Source of the DNA: Paenibacillus sp. 32O-W
GTDB taxonomy: Bacteria > Bacillota > Bacilli > Paenibacillales > NBRC-103111
Direction: 5' to 3'
NCBI RefSeq assembly: GCF_007679495.1
Contig: NZ_VEGP01000036.1
Coordinates: 1 to 52,394 of the forward strand
Length of the DNA stretch: 52,394 nucleotides
The position numbers and the translations under genes are program-made. Shown here in pieces: positions 24,746 through 33,594 of the stretch. The notes beneath the pieces were generated by a model. The model saw only the letters and a program-made list of their open reading frames with translations, did not search any database and was not told the DNA's origin. Within the stretch, counting starts at the first letter, position 1; every line of letters begins with the position of its first letter.

Positions 24746-26977
24746 TTATCCAACCGGGGCTTTGTCATCAGGAAGCAATTGGCCTAGGGCGGCCAAGGGC
24801 TTGGCTTGAGCGATCTTGGGGCCCCATTCCAGCAGCCATTCCCAGGGAAGGCTCTCGCCTCCGACAATGTAAGCGACCCTTTCCTTGGAGGCAAATTCCT
24901 CTCCCAGATCGGCTTCGAATTGTTTGCGGTATTCGTTAATCACCATCGGAATGTAATACTCTCCAATGGCCACCCCCGTCCAGGTATGCTCCTTCGAATC
25001 GAAATAATTTTCTTTGATCATCCGGTAATCCTCCTCGGCAGCGGCCAGAGCCTTCCGGGCAAAATGACGGAGCAGCTCCCGATTTTCCGGCATGTTCTTC
25101 TTGGCCTCCAAATAATGGTTGTAGGCGATTCCGGCTTCAGCGACTGCTTTCATGCGCAGCGCCATCAAATGAGTTGCCGAGGCACATTCTTGCTGTAGGC
25201 TGGTTAGACTGGAGCTTTGCAGAATGGCCTCCAGCGCGGCGATAACCGCTGCAGCCGAATCGAGGCATTGCTCCAAATACAACCGGCCCTCAGGTCCGAT
25301 GTATTTGTTAGGCATGAATGGAAATGAAGGAAGCTCCGCACAAATTTGGGTTTCGTGAATACATGGAATTGTCCGGATGATGCGCTCGTAGGCAGGCCCA
25401 TGCTCCGTACCGAACAGATGCCGGCTCGCCACGGCCAGGAACTCGTCTTGATCGAGCCTGCGGCTGTTCCACCCGTATTGGGCCGTTGCGAGGAAGTACA
25501 GCTCGTGACCGTACCACTCAAAGCCATAGCCGTTGATTCCCTTGCAGCCTGCATTGGCCGCCCCCTGAAACTGGGCGATGTCATTACGCAGGTGTTGAAA
25601 AGCGTAATTGCTGAGCTCTTCGGGGAACGTATCGGGAATCAGATAAGGGATTCTTCCTAGACTGGCGGCGAATCCGCTGCCTTCGCAGTTGCGAGAATAG
25701 ATTCGTTCTCTTCCGAAAATATTGACCCACTTGATAAATTCCCGGTCGTCATCCTCCAAACCGGGTGCCCAGAACAGATTGACCTTGGGCGGAAGGAGAG
25801 ACGCCCATCGCTTGAGTGCATCCGGCTCTTTAACAATCGGCGGTTCACGCAGCCACCTTACGCCGACGAGTGTATCCGGGTTAAGCACCCGGACATAATC
25901 CTTCAATAAATCGACAGAAACCTGGTGCTTGGCATCGTTGGGCGGCAAATGTCCGTAGGTGTTCCGGCAGGCGGAGCATTGGCAGAACCACTGCACCTCC
26001 TCGCTTTCCTCGAAGACAAGGCCGTTAAAGCCGAGACTTTCGATTTGCTTTACGCTTGCGATCAAGTACTGCCTTACCTCTGCCTTGGAAGGGCATAGCG
26101 CATCATAATTGTTCACATGCCCGGATTCCTTCAACTCTTCGGAAAGGACCGCCCTCATTTCCGGATGACGGACAGCATATCCTCCGCTGTATGAGTTGAG
26201 ACCGATATAGGCGTATACGTCAATCCCTCGCCTGTTGGCATATTCGATAACTTCAGACAGGAAGGGCTGGAGCAGGTTGGGATGAGTAAACGAAACCTCC
26301 ATCCACTGGCCTGTCTCTTTACACCAGGTCTGAACGGGCAGGTCCCTTAGAACGGTTTCCGGATATTCGGGAAACTCAAACGGCCAGAAGCCGTACATGA
26401 CAACATTCAGCGCGTTCACTTTATGCCGGAAGCACCAATCGATAAAGGCTTTCCACTTCTCCCCGTTCCACAACTGCATGCCGAAGCCGGCTCTGGCATA
26501 GCCCGCATACCAGGTCAAGGTAGGAGAAATCACCCGTTTTTCCACATCGGGGCCATCCAGCATTTGCAAGCATGGGATGGTTTGCCTGCCGCTTTTGCCG
26601 ATCATTTGGGTCAGCGTCGTCAGTCCGTACAAGGCTCCCTGAGCGGTAAGGGCAGCCAGTCGGATCCCATCTTGCTTCACAGCCAACACATACGATTGCT
26701 CCGGGACAGGACAGCCATTCAGCCGGCCGGCCTCTTCTTCGGTTAATTCCTCTTTCAGCGCAAATCGCAAATCGCACGATTCACCTTGCGATAACCATTC
26801 GGTCCCTTCTGCTCCGGCTTCCGTTAATTCCGCTGCTATGATGTCTTGAACCTTCGTAAGACTCTGTGGGACGAACACCTTCCAGCGAGATGCCGGCAGG
26901 GTGTATTCCCCGGGGAGCGACCCGGTCTCTTTAGGAGTAGGGAACAGAATGAACTTCTCTTCAAGGTTAACGTTCAC
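24746..26977 (-). CDS. Glycoside hydrolase, GH20-like (hexosaminidase fold)
   Basis: A 743-residue protein with no signal peptide, so probably cytoplasmic. Residues about 1-135 resemble the zincin-like GH20b/alpha-glucuronidase N-domain (FPTPKETGSLPGEYTLPASR, ALYGLTTLTQMI). A large TIM-barrel-like domain follows: TWYAGYARAGFGM, FRHKVNALNVVMYGFWPFEFP, THPNLLQPFLSEVIEYANRRG. A candidate acidic centre is GLVFEESEEVQWFCQCSACR. The C-terminal 200 residues are helical. A canonical GH20 D-E pair is not obvious (EES instead), so family assignment is tentative. Alpha-glucuronidase-like and uncharacterised families are alternatives. It lies between the importer and the deacylase, as expected for an enzyme that opens an imported glycoside. 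Confidence 0.7.
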   Translation of the reverse strand: MNVNLEEKFILFPTPKETGSLPGEYTLPASRWKVFVPQSLTKVQDIIAAELTEAGAEGTEWLSQGESCDLRFALKEELTEEEAGRLNGCPVPEQSYVLAVKQDGIRLAALTAQGALYGLTTLTQMIGKSGRQTIPCLQMLDGPDVEKRVISPTLTWYAGYARAGFGMQLWNGEKWKAFIDWCFRHKVNALNVVMYGFWPFEFPEYPETVLRDLPVQTWCKETGQWMEVSFTHPNLLQPFLSEVIEYANRRGIDVYAYIGLNSYSGGYAVRHPEMRAVLSEELKESGHVNNYDALCPSKAEVRQYLIASVKQIESLGFNGLVFEESEEVQWFCQCSACRNTYGHLPPNDAKHQVSVDLLKDYVRVLNPDTLVGVRWLREPPIVKEPDALKRWASLLPPKVNLFWAPGLEDDDREFIKWVNIFGRERIYSRNCEGSGFAASLGRIPYLIPDTFPEELSNYAFQHLRNDIAQFQGAANAGCKGINGYGFEWYGHELYFLATAQYGWNSRRLDQDEFLAVASRHLFGTEHGPAYERIIRTIPCIHETQICAELPSFPFMPNKYIGPEGRLYLEQCLDSAAAVIAALEAILQSSSLTSLQQECASATHLMALRMKAVAEAGIAYNHYLEAKKNMPENRELLRHFARKALAAAEEDYRMIKENYFDSKEHTWTGVAIGEYYIPMVINEYRKQFEADLGEEFASKERVAYIVGGESLPWEWLLEWGPKIAQAKPLAALGQLLPDDKAPVG

Positions 26978-27008
26978 TAAAGCTCAGCCTCCTCTAGGTA
27001 TTCTTTAA

Positions 27009-27977
27009 TCACTTTAAGTACTCATCCACGTTCTTGGCGGTAACGGGAACATAGTCGATCAATTCTTTCTTCTCGAATTTTTCCCCTTTGATCAGACCTA
27101 CCGCTACTTCAACCGCCCGTTTGCCCTCTGCCGTCACATTATCCAATACCGTTGCCGCCAAACGCCCTTCTTTGACCGCTTTCAGGGCATCCGGTATACC
27201 ATCAATTCCCATGACCACTATGTCTTTCCCTGCTGCTTCCACTGCCTGCAGCGCCCCCATCGCCATCTCGTCATTCTGGGCAGCGATCGCATCGATCTCG
27301 GGGAAACGCTGCAGCCAGTCTTCCGTTATTCTCATTGCCTCATCACGATTCCAGTTTGCCGTTTGCTGAGTTATCAGCTTAATATCCGGATACTTGTCGA
27401 ATAGAGCTTCCTGAAGTCCCTGCCCCCTGGTAATCTCTGCGGAGTGGCCAATCTGCCCCTGCAGCAAGGCGACATTGCCTTTGCCGCCCAAGACCTCCGC
27501 AAGCATTTCTCCCATAAAAATACCGGACTGTTTGGGATCCGTACCGACAAATACGTCATAATTTTCATTCTTCGTAAATGTAATAACCTCTACCAGGGGA
27601 ATGCCGGCCCCCTTTACCTGATCCACAGCAGGACCCAGGCCTACAAAGTCAACCGTATTCAAAATGACGGCATCCACTTTTTGCGTGACCAGGTTATCGA
27701 CCTGGCTAAGCTGGGTTTCAATTTTATCCTGGCTGTCCATGACGAGCAGTTCGACATTGAGCTCCTTCGCTTTGTCCTGCATAGCTTCCACAAGAGCTTT
27801 AATAAACTCGTGCGATAATCCCTGGGCAGCAACGCCGATTCGGTATTTTGCATCCGATCCGCCGCCTTCCTTCCCGGTTCCCCCTTCACTCTGCGGCGGA
27901 TTCCCGCAGCCGGCCAAACTTATACATAAGATAACAAGCAAACCTAGGATTCTGTTTTTCCAAGCGCTTCTGTTCAT
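27009..27977 (-). CDS. Ribose-type sugar-binding lipoprotein of an ABC importer
   Basis: A periplasmic-binding-protein type 1 receptor (RbsB-like), about 322 residues. The ATG at 27977 is eight bases after GGAGGG. Residues about 8-25 are the lipoprotein signal ending in LAGC. The mature domain reads YRIGVAAQGLSHEFIKALVEAMQ and VDAVILNTVDFVGLGPAVDQ, then VVMGIDGIPDALKAVKEGRL, typical of the family. It feeds the permease and ATPase encoded just upstream. Ligands of such receptors are monosaccharides or related small polyols, so the pathway probably starts from a small sugar unit. Confidence 0.88.
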   Translation of the reverse strand: MNRSAWKNRILGLLVILCISLAGCGNPPQSEGGTGKEGGGSDAKYRIGVAAQGLSHEFIKALVEAMQDKAKELNVELLVMDSQDKIETQLSQVDNLVTQKVDAVILNTVDFVGLGPAVDQVKGAGIPLVEVITFTKNENYDVFVGTDPKQSGIFMGEMLAEVLGGKGNVALLQGQIGHSAEITRGQGLQEALFDKYPDIKLITQQTANWNRDEAMRITEDWLQRFPEIDAIAAQNDEMAMGALQAVEAAGKDIVVMGIDGIPDALKAVKEGRLAATVLDNVTAEGKRAVEVAVGLIKGEKFEKKELIDYVPVTAKNVDEYLK

Positions 27978-28002
27978 CTTCTGCACCCTCCATTATTGGG
28001 TT

Positions 28003-28989
28003 TTATTTTTTGGCTCTTTGGTCCAAGATGACTGCTCCTGCAATAATCACCCCTTTAATAATCTGCTGATAATAGGAAGACACATCCATCAAGTTCAAAC
28101 CGTTATTGATAACCCCGATGATCAGCACTCCAACGACCGTGCCCGTCAATGTGCCGACACCCCCGAACAGACTGGTGCCTCCGATAACTACAGCGGCAAT
28201 CGCATCAAGCTCGTACCCCAGGCCGCTATTAGGCTGACCGGAACTGATTCGGGAGGCCAGCAAGATTCCGGCCAGTCCGGCCAGGAGACCATTCAGCACA
28301 TAAACCGAAATTTTGGCCTTCGTTACATTCACTCCCGATATTCTGGCCGCATTCTCGTTTCCCCCTATCGCATACACATACCTCCCGAACTTGGTTTTCG
28401 TTAACAGAACTCCAAAAATGATGCATACGCTTACAAAGATGACAACCGGTGTCGGTATGGGGCCGATATAACCTTGACCCAGCGTCAGAAACGGCTTGGA
28501 TTCAATGACGATCGGCCGGCCGTTGGTATAAATCAGGGCGATTCCTCTCGCAATCGTCATCATCGCCAACGTTGCCACGAAAGGAGCCACGTTGAGCTTG
28601 GCCGTCATTGTCCCGCTGACTCCGGACAACGCTCCCGAAGCCAGCATTCCGGCAGCAACGGCCAGGAGGACATAATCGGGATTCATCTGAACAATACTCG
28701 CCGCAATAACCGCGGACACGGCCATCAATGAACCAATGGACAAATCAATCCCGCCGGTTAATATAATAAAAGTCATCCCCACGGCCAGTATTCCTATAAT
28801 GGATACCTGGCGCAGCACGTTCATCATGTTGTTCCAGGTCAGGAAAGCATCGGAGATGGAGCTCAGCACCAGCACCATCAGAAGCAGGATGATAATAATA
28901 CCGTATTTTCTCATCAGATCCGCCGAATGCTTGCTTTTCCAAGCCTTGAAAATACTTCTGTCGTTTACTTCCGCCGTCAATTTAGACAA
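28003..28989 (-). CDS. Ribose-type ABC sugar permease (RbsC-like)
   Basis: Membrane subunit of 328 residues with about eight to ten hydrophobic segments. The family hallmark GGIDLSIGSLMAVSAV is present, as are GRYVYAIGGNENAARISGV (the coupling loop contacting the ATPase) and LGYELDAIAAVVIGG. The start is TTG (28989) behind GGAGGGG. It overlaps the ATPase gene by eight bases. It forms the channel of the importer with 27009-27977 and 28982-30484. Confidence 0.9.
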   Translation of the reverse strand: MSKLTAEVNDRSIFKAWKSKHSADLMRKYGIIIILLLMVLVLSSISDAFLTWNNMMNVLRQVSIIGILAVGMTFIILTGGIDLSIGSLMAVSAVIAASIVQMNPDYVLLAVAAGMLASGALSGVSGTMTAKLNVAPFVATLAMMTIARGIALIYTNGRPIVIESKPFLTLGQGYIGPIPTPVVIFVSVCIIFGVLLTKTKFGRYVYAIGGNENAARISGVNVTKAKISVYVLNGLLAGLAGILLASRISSGQPNSGLGYELDAIAAVVIGGTSLFGGVGTLTGTVVGVLIIGVINNGLNLMDVSSYYQQIIKGVIIAGAVILDQRAKK

Positions 28990-30484
28990 TTCCGTCCCCT
29001 CCTATTGCACATTCCAATATTTCCTCCTGAGTCACCCGATCTCTCCAAAATTCGCCCTTGATCCTCCCCTCCCCCATGACCAGAATCCGATCGCTCATCC
29101 CCATTATTTCCGGCAGTTCCGACGACACCATGACAATGCACATCCCCTGACAGGCAAATTCCGAAATAAGCCGATAAATTTCCGCCTTGGCCTTTACATC
29201 GATTCCCCGGGTCGGTTCATCAAGGATAAGCACTTTGGGACGGTTAATCAGCCATTTGGCCAATACCACTTTCTGCTGATTTCCTCCGCTAAGGAAGGAA
29301 ACCTGCTGGCCTAAGCCGCTCGCTTTAATGGATATCTCTTTCATCATCAATTCACAGAGCCGTTTCTCCTCCCTGGAGCGGACAAATCCGCTGCGGGCAA
29401 CTTTATGAAGATTCGCCAGGGAGATGTTCTCCCTTATTGAGCGGCTTAGAACAAGGCCCTGCTCCTTCCGGTCCTCGGTAACCATGGCCATGCCCAAGGC
29501 GATGGCATCGATCGGACGGCGAATGGAAGCCTTCACGCCGTCTATCCATATCTCCCCGGAATCAGCCCTGTCGATCCCGAACACGGCTCTCATGACTTCG
29601 CTCCGCCCCGCGCCCATTAATCCGGCAATACCAAGAATTTCTCCCCTGTGCACCTGAAAGCTGATCTCTTCAAACACCCCTTTCCTCGTAAGGCCTCTGA
29701 CCTCAAGAACCGGCTCACCTATTGCGGCCTCTGTTTTTGGAAAAATACTGGTCAAGGGCCGGCCTACCATCATCGTGATCAAGCTTTCCTTGGTCAGATT
29801 GGAAATCGGCTCCGTTCCGATATACTCCCCGTCTCTCAAAACCGTAACCCGATCCGCCAAAGCAAAAATTTCTTCCATTCGGTGGGAAATATAAATGACG
29901 GGAACCCCTTCCTGCTTGATTCGCTTAATAACTGCAAACAGAGTCTGCACTTCTTCATCCGATAACGCGGAGGTAGGTTCATCCATAATAATCAGCTTGG
30001 CATCATAAGTAAGCGCTTTAATAATTTCGAGCATTTGCTTCTGGGCTACATTCAATTCTTTCACTTTCTGATTCGGAGTCAGGCTCAGATGGTATTCCTG
30101 CAGCAAGCGCTCCGTATCTTCATGAATCCTTCTGCGATTGACGAAGGGCAAGTAAGAATACCTGCTTTCTCGGCCAAGAAATAAATTTTCGGCAATCGTC
30201 ATCTCGGGAATGGGGTTCAATTCTTGATGGATCATCGCAATCCCCATATCGAGTGCAGCTTTAGGACTGCCGATCGTCACCCGCTCCCCCTGAAAGTAAA
30301 TCTCTCCTTCATCAGGCTTTACCAATCCGGTCAGCACTTTCATCAATGTAGATTTGCCTGCGCCATTCTCCCCCATCAAAGCGTGAACCTCGCCTTTTCT
30401 AATTTGAAGGTTAGCTGACGAAAGCGCTTTAATTCCAAAGTAAGATTTAGTGATTCCTTTCATTTCAAGCAGTATCTCATCCAT
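28982..30484 (-). CDS. Ribose-type ABC sugar importer ATPase (RbsA-like, two domains)
   Basis: A 500-residue duplicated ATPase. The first domain has Walker A GENGAGKST, a diverged signature LNVAQKQML and Walker B LIIMDEPTSALSD. The second domain has a weak Walker A GLMGAGRSE and the strong signature LSGGNQQKVVLAKWL with LILDEPTRGIDV. Asymmetry of this kind is normal in RbsA/MglA proteins. Start ATG at 30484 follows AGGAGG. It follows the GntR gene by 65 bases, so the regulator probably heads the same transcript. Confidence 0.92.
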   Translation of the reverse strand: MDEILLEMKGITKSYFGIKALSSANLQIRKGEVHALMGENGAGKSTLMKVLTGLVKPDEGEIYFQGERVTIGSPKAALDMGIAMIHQELNPIPEMTIAENLFLGRESRYSYLPFVNRRRIHEDTERLLQEYHLSLTPNQKVKELNVAQKQMLEIIKALTYDAKLIIMDEPTSALSDEEVQTLFAVIKRIKQEGVPVIYISHRMEEIFALADRVTVLRDGEYIGTEPISNLTKESLITMMVGRPLTSIFPKTEAAIGEPVLEVRGLTRKGVFEEISFQVHRGEILGIAGLMGAGRSEVMRAVFGIDRADSGEIWIDGVKASIRRPIDAIALGMAMVTEDRKEQGLVLSRSIRENISLANLHKVARSGFVRSREEKRLCELMMKEISIKASGLGQQVSFLSGGNQQKVVLAKWLINRPKVLILDEPTRGIDVKAKAEIYRLISEFACQGMCIVMVSSELPEIMGMSDRILVMGEGRIKGEFWRDRVTQEEILECAIGGDGIV

Positions 30485-30549
30485 CCTGGAGCCTCCTTAT
30501 CGGCTGAATCCTGTTTGAGGCCGGGTTCCGACGAAGACGAGCAGCCGGT

Positions 30550-31248
30550 TTAAAACCAGGCCTGCTCATCATGCTCAATGACCCCTTCCTGAAGCTGAAC
30601 GTACTCTCCATAAGAGCGATAAATATGCCTTCTCATCGTTTTCTCGGCATGTTCCGGATTTCTTGACGCCAAGGCCTCCACCAGCTCCTGGTGCTGTTCT
30701 ACCTCCTTGCGCTTGGTCGATTCCCGGCCAAGAATCCGGTTGACCATGGAAATTTGGAAAGATATCGAATCGTAAGTCTGAATCAAACGGGAATGGTTGG
30801 AAAGCCTCATAATCGTCTGATGAATGTGCAGGGAGTCGCTTAACAAAGAGTCGACGGCAGGGTCTTCCTCCTTCCGCTTCATTTCTTCATAAAACTGCTT
30901 AAGGGAATCGATATCCTCCTCCGATGCGTTAAGGGTAGCTAGACGAATGGCCATCCCTTCCGTCACCGCTCTCAAGGAATAAATCTCATAGACGTCTTTC
31001 TGATCGAAGGTTCTTACCATCGGTCCCTTGTTGGGTACAACAATGAGAATTCCTTCTCCGCATAGCTGGCGGATGGCTTCCCTGACCGGGGTTTGGCTGA
31101 TCCCCAGATCTTTGGCCACTCTCGTTTCCACTATGCGGTCTCCCATATTCAATTCACCGTCTAAAATCAACTGCTTAATATGATCGACCAAATCCTGGCT
31201 AATGCTCTGCTTATCCATAAAAAACTGTTTATTTCTCATAACGCTCAT
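30550..31248 (-). CDS. GntR-family regulator (FadR/FCD subfamily) of the catabolic operon
   Basis: A 232-residue regulator. The N-terminal winged helix carries LILDGELNMGDRIVETRVAKDLGISQTPVREAI, with the recognition helix in TPVREAIRQL. The C-terminal helical FCD domain (YEIYSLRAVTEGMAI, HIHQTIMRLSNHSRLI) normally binds a carboxylated metabolite through a metal. It is the first gene of the minus-strand run ending at 18181, so it is the likely pathway-specific repressor. An intermediate acid is the likely inducer, by analogy with FCD proteins. Confidence 0.88.
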   Translation of the reverse strand: MSVMRNKQFFMDKQSISQDLVDHIKQLILDGELNMGDRIVETRVAKDLGISQTPVREAIRQLCGEGILIVVPNKGPMVRTFDQKDVYEIYSLRAVTEGMAIRLATLNASEEDIDSLKQFYEEMKRKEEDPAVDSLLSDSLHIHQTIMRLSNHSRLIQTYDSISFQISMVNRILGRESTKRKEVEQHQELVEALASRNPEHAEKTMRRHIYRSYGEYVQLQEGVIEHDEQAWF

Positions 31249-31325
31249 CCAATCACCTGCTCTGACAAGATTAATGGTTGCTTTGTTAATAAAGCCGATA
31301 AAGTTAACAGTTCAAGACCAATGTT

Positions 31326-31366
31326 CGGATTATATATTATGGATTATATATAATATATAATTTTGG
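31326..31366 (-). promoter_or_regulatory. AT-rich inverted-repeat region upstream of the GntR-led operon
   Basis: About 80-120 bases upstream of the GntR start lies an almost purely A/T tract with overlapping TTATATATAATATATAA-like inverted repeats. It would suit a -10 region plus a GntR operator, but no single -35/-10 pair stands out. Confidence 0.35.
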
Positions 31367-31469
31367 TGCAACATATTTATTTTCTAAAGAATAGAAAAAG
31401 AGCGTCGGCGCGAACGTCAAAAAGCCCCCACCCTACGATGGGAGCCGCAATATGGAGATTAAGAGATTA

Positions 31470-31950
31470 GCTGTATTTGACCGTACCTCATAAGGACAAG
31501 AGAATGTCGCAGCGGGCTAACGGACACTGTGAGGCTTATTGGCAACGTTGGCCTTTTTGAAAAAAACGGGGCTCACTGACCTGAATTGACTGATTTCCGG
31601 GCTTGTATACGTATCGAAAACACCAATTAAACATCAACGGTGTCCGTTACAATCAAAGAGACATCCTACGAGACCTATTCTATTAAAGGACCCCGGAGGA
31701 TTGGCGATTAATGGTGTACAACCAAAGATCATGCGAAAATCCTGCACGGTTTGGTTTTAACGGAACCCAGAGACCTTAATCGCACTAAAAAGGGCCTCTC
31801 GGTCATTTTAACGGAACCAGATGACCTTATTCCCAAGAAATGCTCGCGAAAGTAGAAGAATTCTAAGCAATAAGCGCAACTGTTTCCGTTAGTCTAAAAA
31901 AACCGCCTATTTTGACGAAATAAGGTCTCCCAGATCCGTTACGTTTTCGC
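31470..31950. repeat. Cluster of AACGGA...AGACCTTA-type dispersed repeats
   Basis: No gene is visible in 31367-32254. Related short blocks recur: AACGGAACCCAGAGACCTTA at 31759-31778, AACGGAACCAGATGACCTTA at 31812-31831, and an inverted version around 31917-31940 (AATAAGGTCTCCCAGATCCG). A further related copy is at 14287-14345. They look like a dispersed non-coding family in both orientations. Confidence 0.55.
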
Positions 31951-31952
31951 TC

Positions 31953-32141
31953 TTGGACTTTTCACTAGTCAACATCCTGTTGAACGCCTTTCCCACTATG
32001 AATCGACAGTCTCCCCAAGTCCGTTACATTTCGCTTTCTCCATTACCGGTTTCATTGATTACCAATTGGACTTTTCACTAGCACAACATCCTGTTCTACA
32101 CCTTTCCCATAATGAATCGACAGCCTCCCCAGGTCCGTAAC
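31953..32141 (+). repeat. Imperfect tandem repeat, two units of about 75 bases
   Basis: Unit 1 is 31953-32027 and unit 2 is 32066-32141. Both begin TTGGACTTTTCACTAG and contain CAACATCCTGTT, CCTTTCCCA and AATGAATCGACAG. They end in CTCCCCA(A/G)GTCCGT(T)AAC-like sequence. They are non-coding and about 113 bases apart. Confidence 0.65.
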
Positions 32142-32254
32142 TTTGCAAAAGCTGCTCCATAAGGGATCAGCGGCTTACCTCCTTCTTGGCTATATTTTTG
32201 GTCAGGTGATGGATTCATTAAGTTCGAATTGGATAATTTCGTAGAATAATATGG

Positions 32255-33406
32255 CTACTGCTTGATTAGTTCATCCATTTCGGCGGCCATTTCCATCTGG
32301 ATCTCCGTGGCTCGGACAAGCCTCTCCAATAACGCTTCGGCCGCGGAACCCGCAGATCGTTCCTCCTCCGGCTTATTGACCTCCTCCGTGACCTTCCTCA
32401 GAAGCTTCGGGACCTCCCAAACAGAGCGTGCGGCGCAGGAAATGTTGAAGCCCAGGCGGATGTCTCGCTCGTCCCCATTCCACCCCAATTGACGCATTCC
32501 TTCTATGTATGAACCTATAAAAAGCTCCCGATATTCGTCCAGGCATTCGATAGGCGCACTTCCTCTGCTCATCGTCAGTCCGTAAAAACGGCCCAGGTCT
32601 TCCCCGATGCCGGATAAACTCGCAAACTGCCAATCTATTACCCTAAGCCGGGCCTGACCGGCAGCATCGCGAGTGATCATCAGATTACTTTCATAGAAAT
32701 CTTGATGGGCCATCGTTCTTGGCAGACGTTCTACAGCTTGAAGCCAGTTGTCCATCTGATGATTCACCCGCTCAAACTGCTCCACAATCCGCTCCAGCCG
32801 TTTGTCCTTCCCGCGTATCTCCGCAGAAGCTAGCGATGGCCGCGGCTGATATTTTCTGCACTCGTTGATCCAGGAGCGCAGCCAGGCCCGGTTAAGCCAA
32901 GGCTCCACCGGAAGCGGCTCCCCAAGGCAGAATGCCGCCTGGAATCGCCCAAGCTCCGCAGCCGCGAATGCGTAGTCTTCTTTTTGCCAGACCGGTTGTG
33001 TATGTTCCCCGATATCTTCTAACCACAGCCAGAGGGAACCGTCCGGCTTATTCTCAACCGCATAACAAACAGGAGTATGCAGTTCGCCCGGCAACCGCTC
33101 CAGCAGCCCGGACGAATACACCAGCGCTTCTCTCTTCCAGTAATTATAGTGTGCCGGATCATCCCGATCCGGGTCGGGACGCAGTCGCTTGACCACCATA
33201 GACCACGACACGGTCCCTGCGCCCGCCTTCGAGGTGCCCTTCACCCGGTAAACCCCGTCAGTAACAAAATTCCCGGCCCCCGCCCCTATAGGCGTACCTG
33301 TCCATGTTTCCATTTTCCCATCTATGCCGGCAGCGCGGTTGGCAGCGTACTCCAACACTTCTACATTCAAATCATGCCGTTTGTCAATCTCCCGGGTTTG
33401 CCCCAC
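32255..33406 (-). CDS. Aminoglycoside phosphotransferase-like kinase (APH family)
   Basis: A 383-residue protein-kinase-like small-molecule kinase. The N-lobe lysine strand is MVVKRLRPD. The catalytic loop is AHQDFYESNLMI (HxDxxxxN with Q-D) and the metal aspartate is in VIDWQFASL (DxD/DFG-equivalent). A LWLEDIGEH strand marks the hinge region. This pattern fits the APH/choline-kinase group. The phosphorylated substrate, whether aminoglycoside, homoserine, sugar or another alcohol, cannot be told. Flanked by repeat DNA downstream and a divergent GntR gene upstream, it stands alone. Confidence 0.8.
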   Translation of the reverse strand: MGQTREIDKRHDLNVEVLEYAANRAAGIDGKMETWTGTPIGAGAGNFVTDGVYRVKGTSKAGAGTVSWSMVVKRLRPDPDRDDPAHYNYWKREALVYSSGLLERLPGELHTPVCYAVENKPDGSLWLWLEDIGEHTQPVWQKEDYAFAAAELGRFQAAFCLGEPLPVEPWLNRAWLRSWINECRKYQPRPSLASAEIRGKDKRLERIVEQFERVNHQMDNWLQAVERLPRTMAHQDFYESNLMITRDAAGQARLRVIDWQFASLSGIGEDLGRFYGLTMSRGSAPIECLDEYRELFIGSYIEGMRQLGWNGDERDIRLGFNISCAARSVWEVPKLLRKVTEEVNKPEEERSAGSAAEALLERLVRATEIQMEMAAEMDELIKQ

Positions 33407-33551
33407 CTCGTCATCCCTCCAGGAAGGAAAAATAGGATCATTTTCCCTGTACTTTTTCTATTCATCTTACCGAACATATTTTCGCCCGACAAGTATTTTT
33501 TATTAATGGCCGGGGAAATGAAATTACAGAAAACACTTGATTGAAATATAA

Positions 33552-33571
33552 ATATGCGATATATTGCATAT
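33552..33571 (+). promoter_or_regulatory. Operator-like inverted repeat upstream of GntR
   Basis: ATATGC (33552-33557) and GCATAT (33566-33571) are inverted about an AT-rich centre. The site lies 24 bases before the GntR start codon, just upstream of its ribosome site, in a position suited to autoregulation. Confidence 0.45.
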
Positions 33572-33594
33572 TAAATATTGAAGGAGAGAGAGCC

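Noticed and set aside
28736-29314. Long plus-strand frame opposite the ABC permease/ATPase genes
   Set aside because: Shadow of two well-supported genes on the minus strand.
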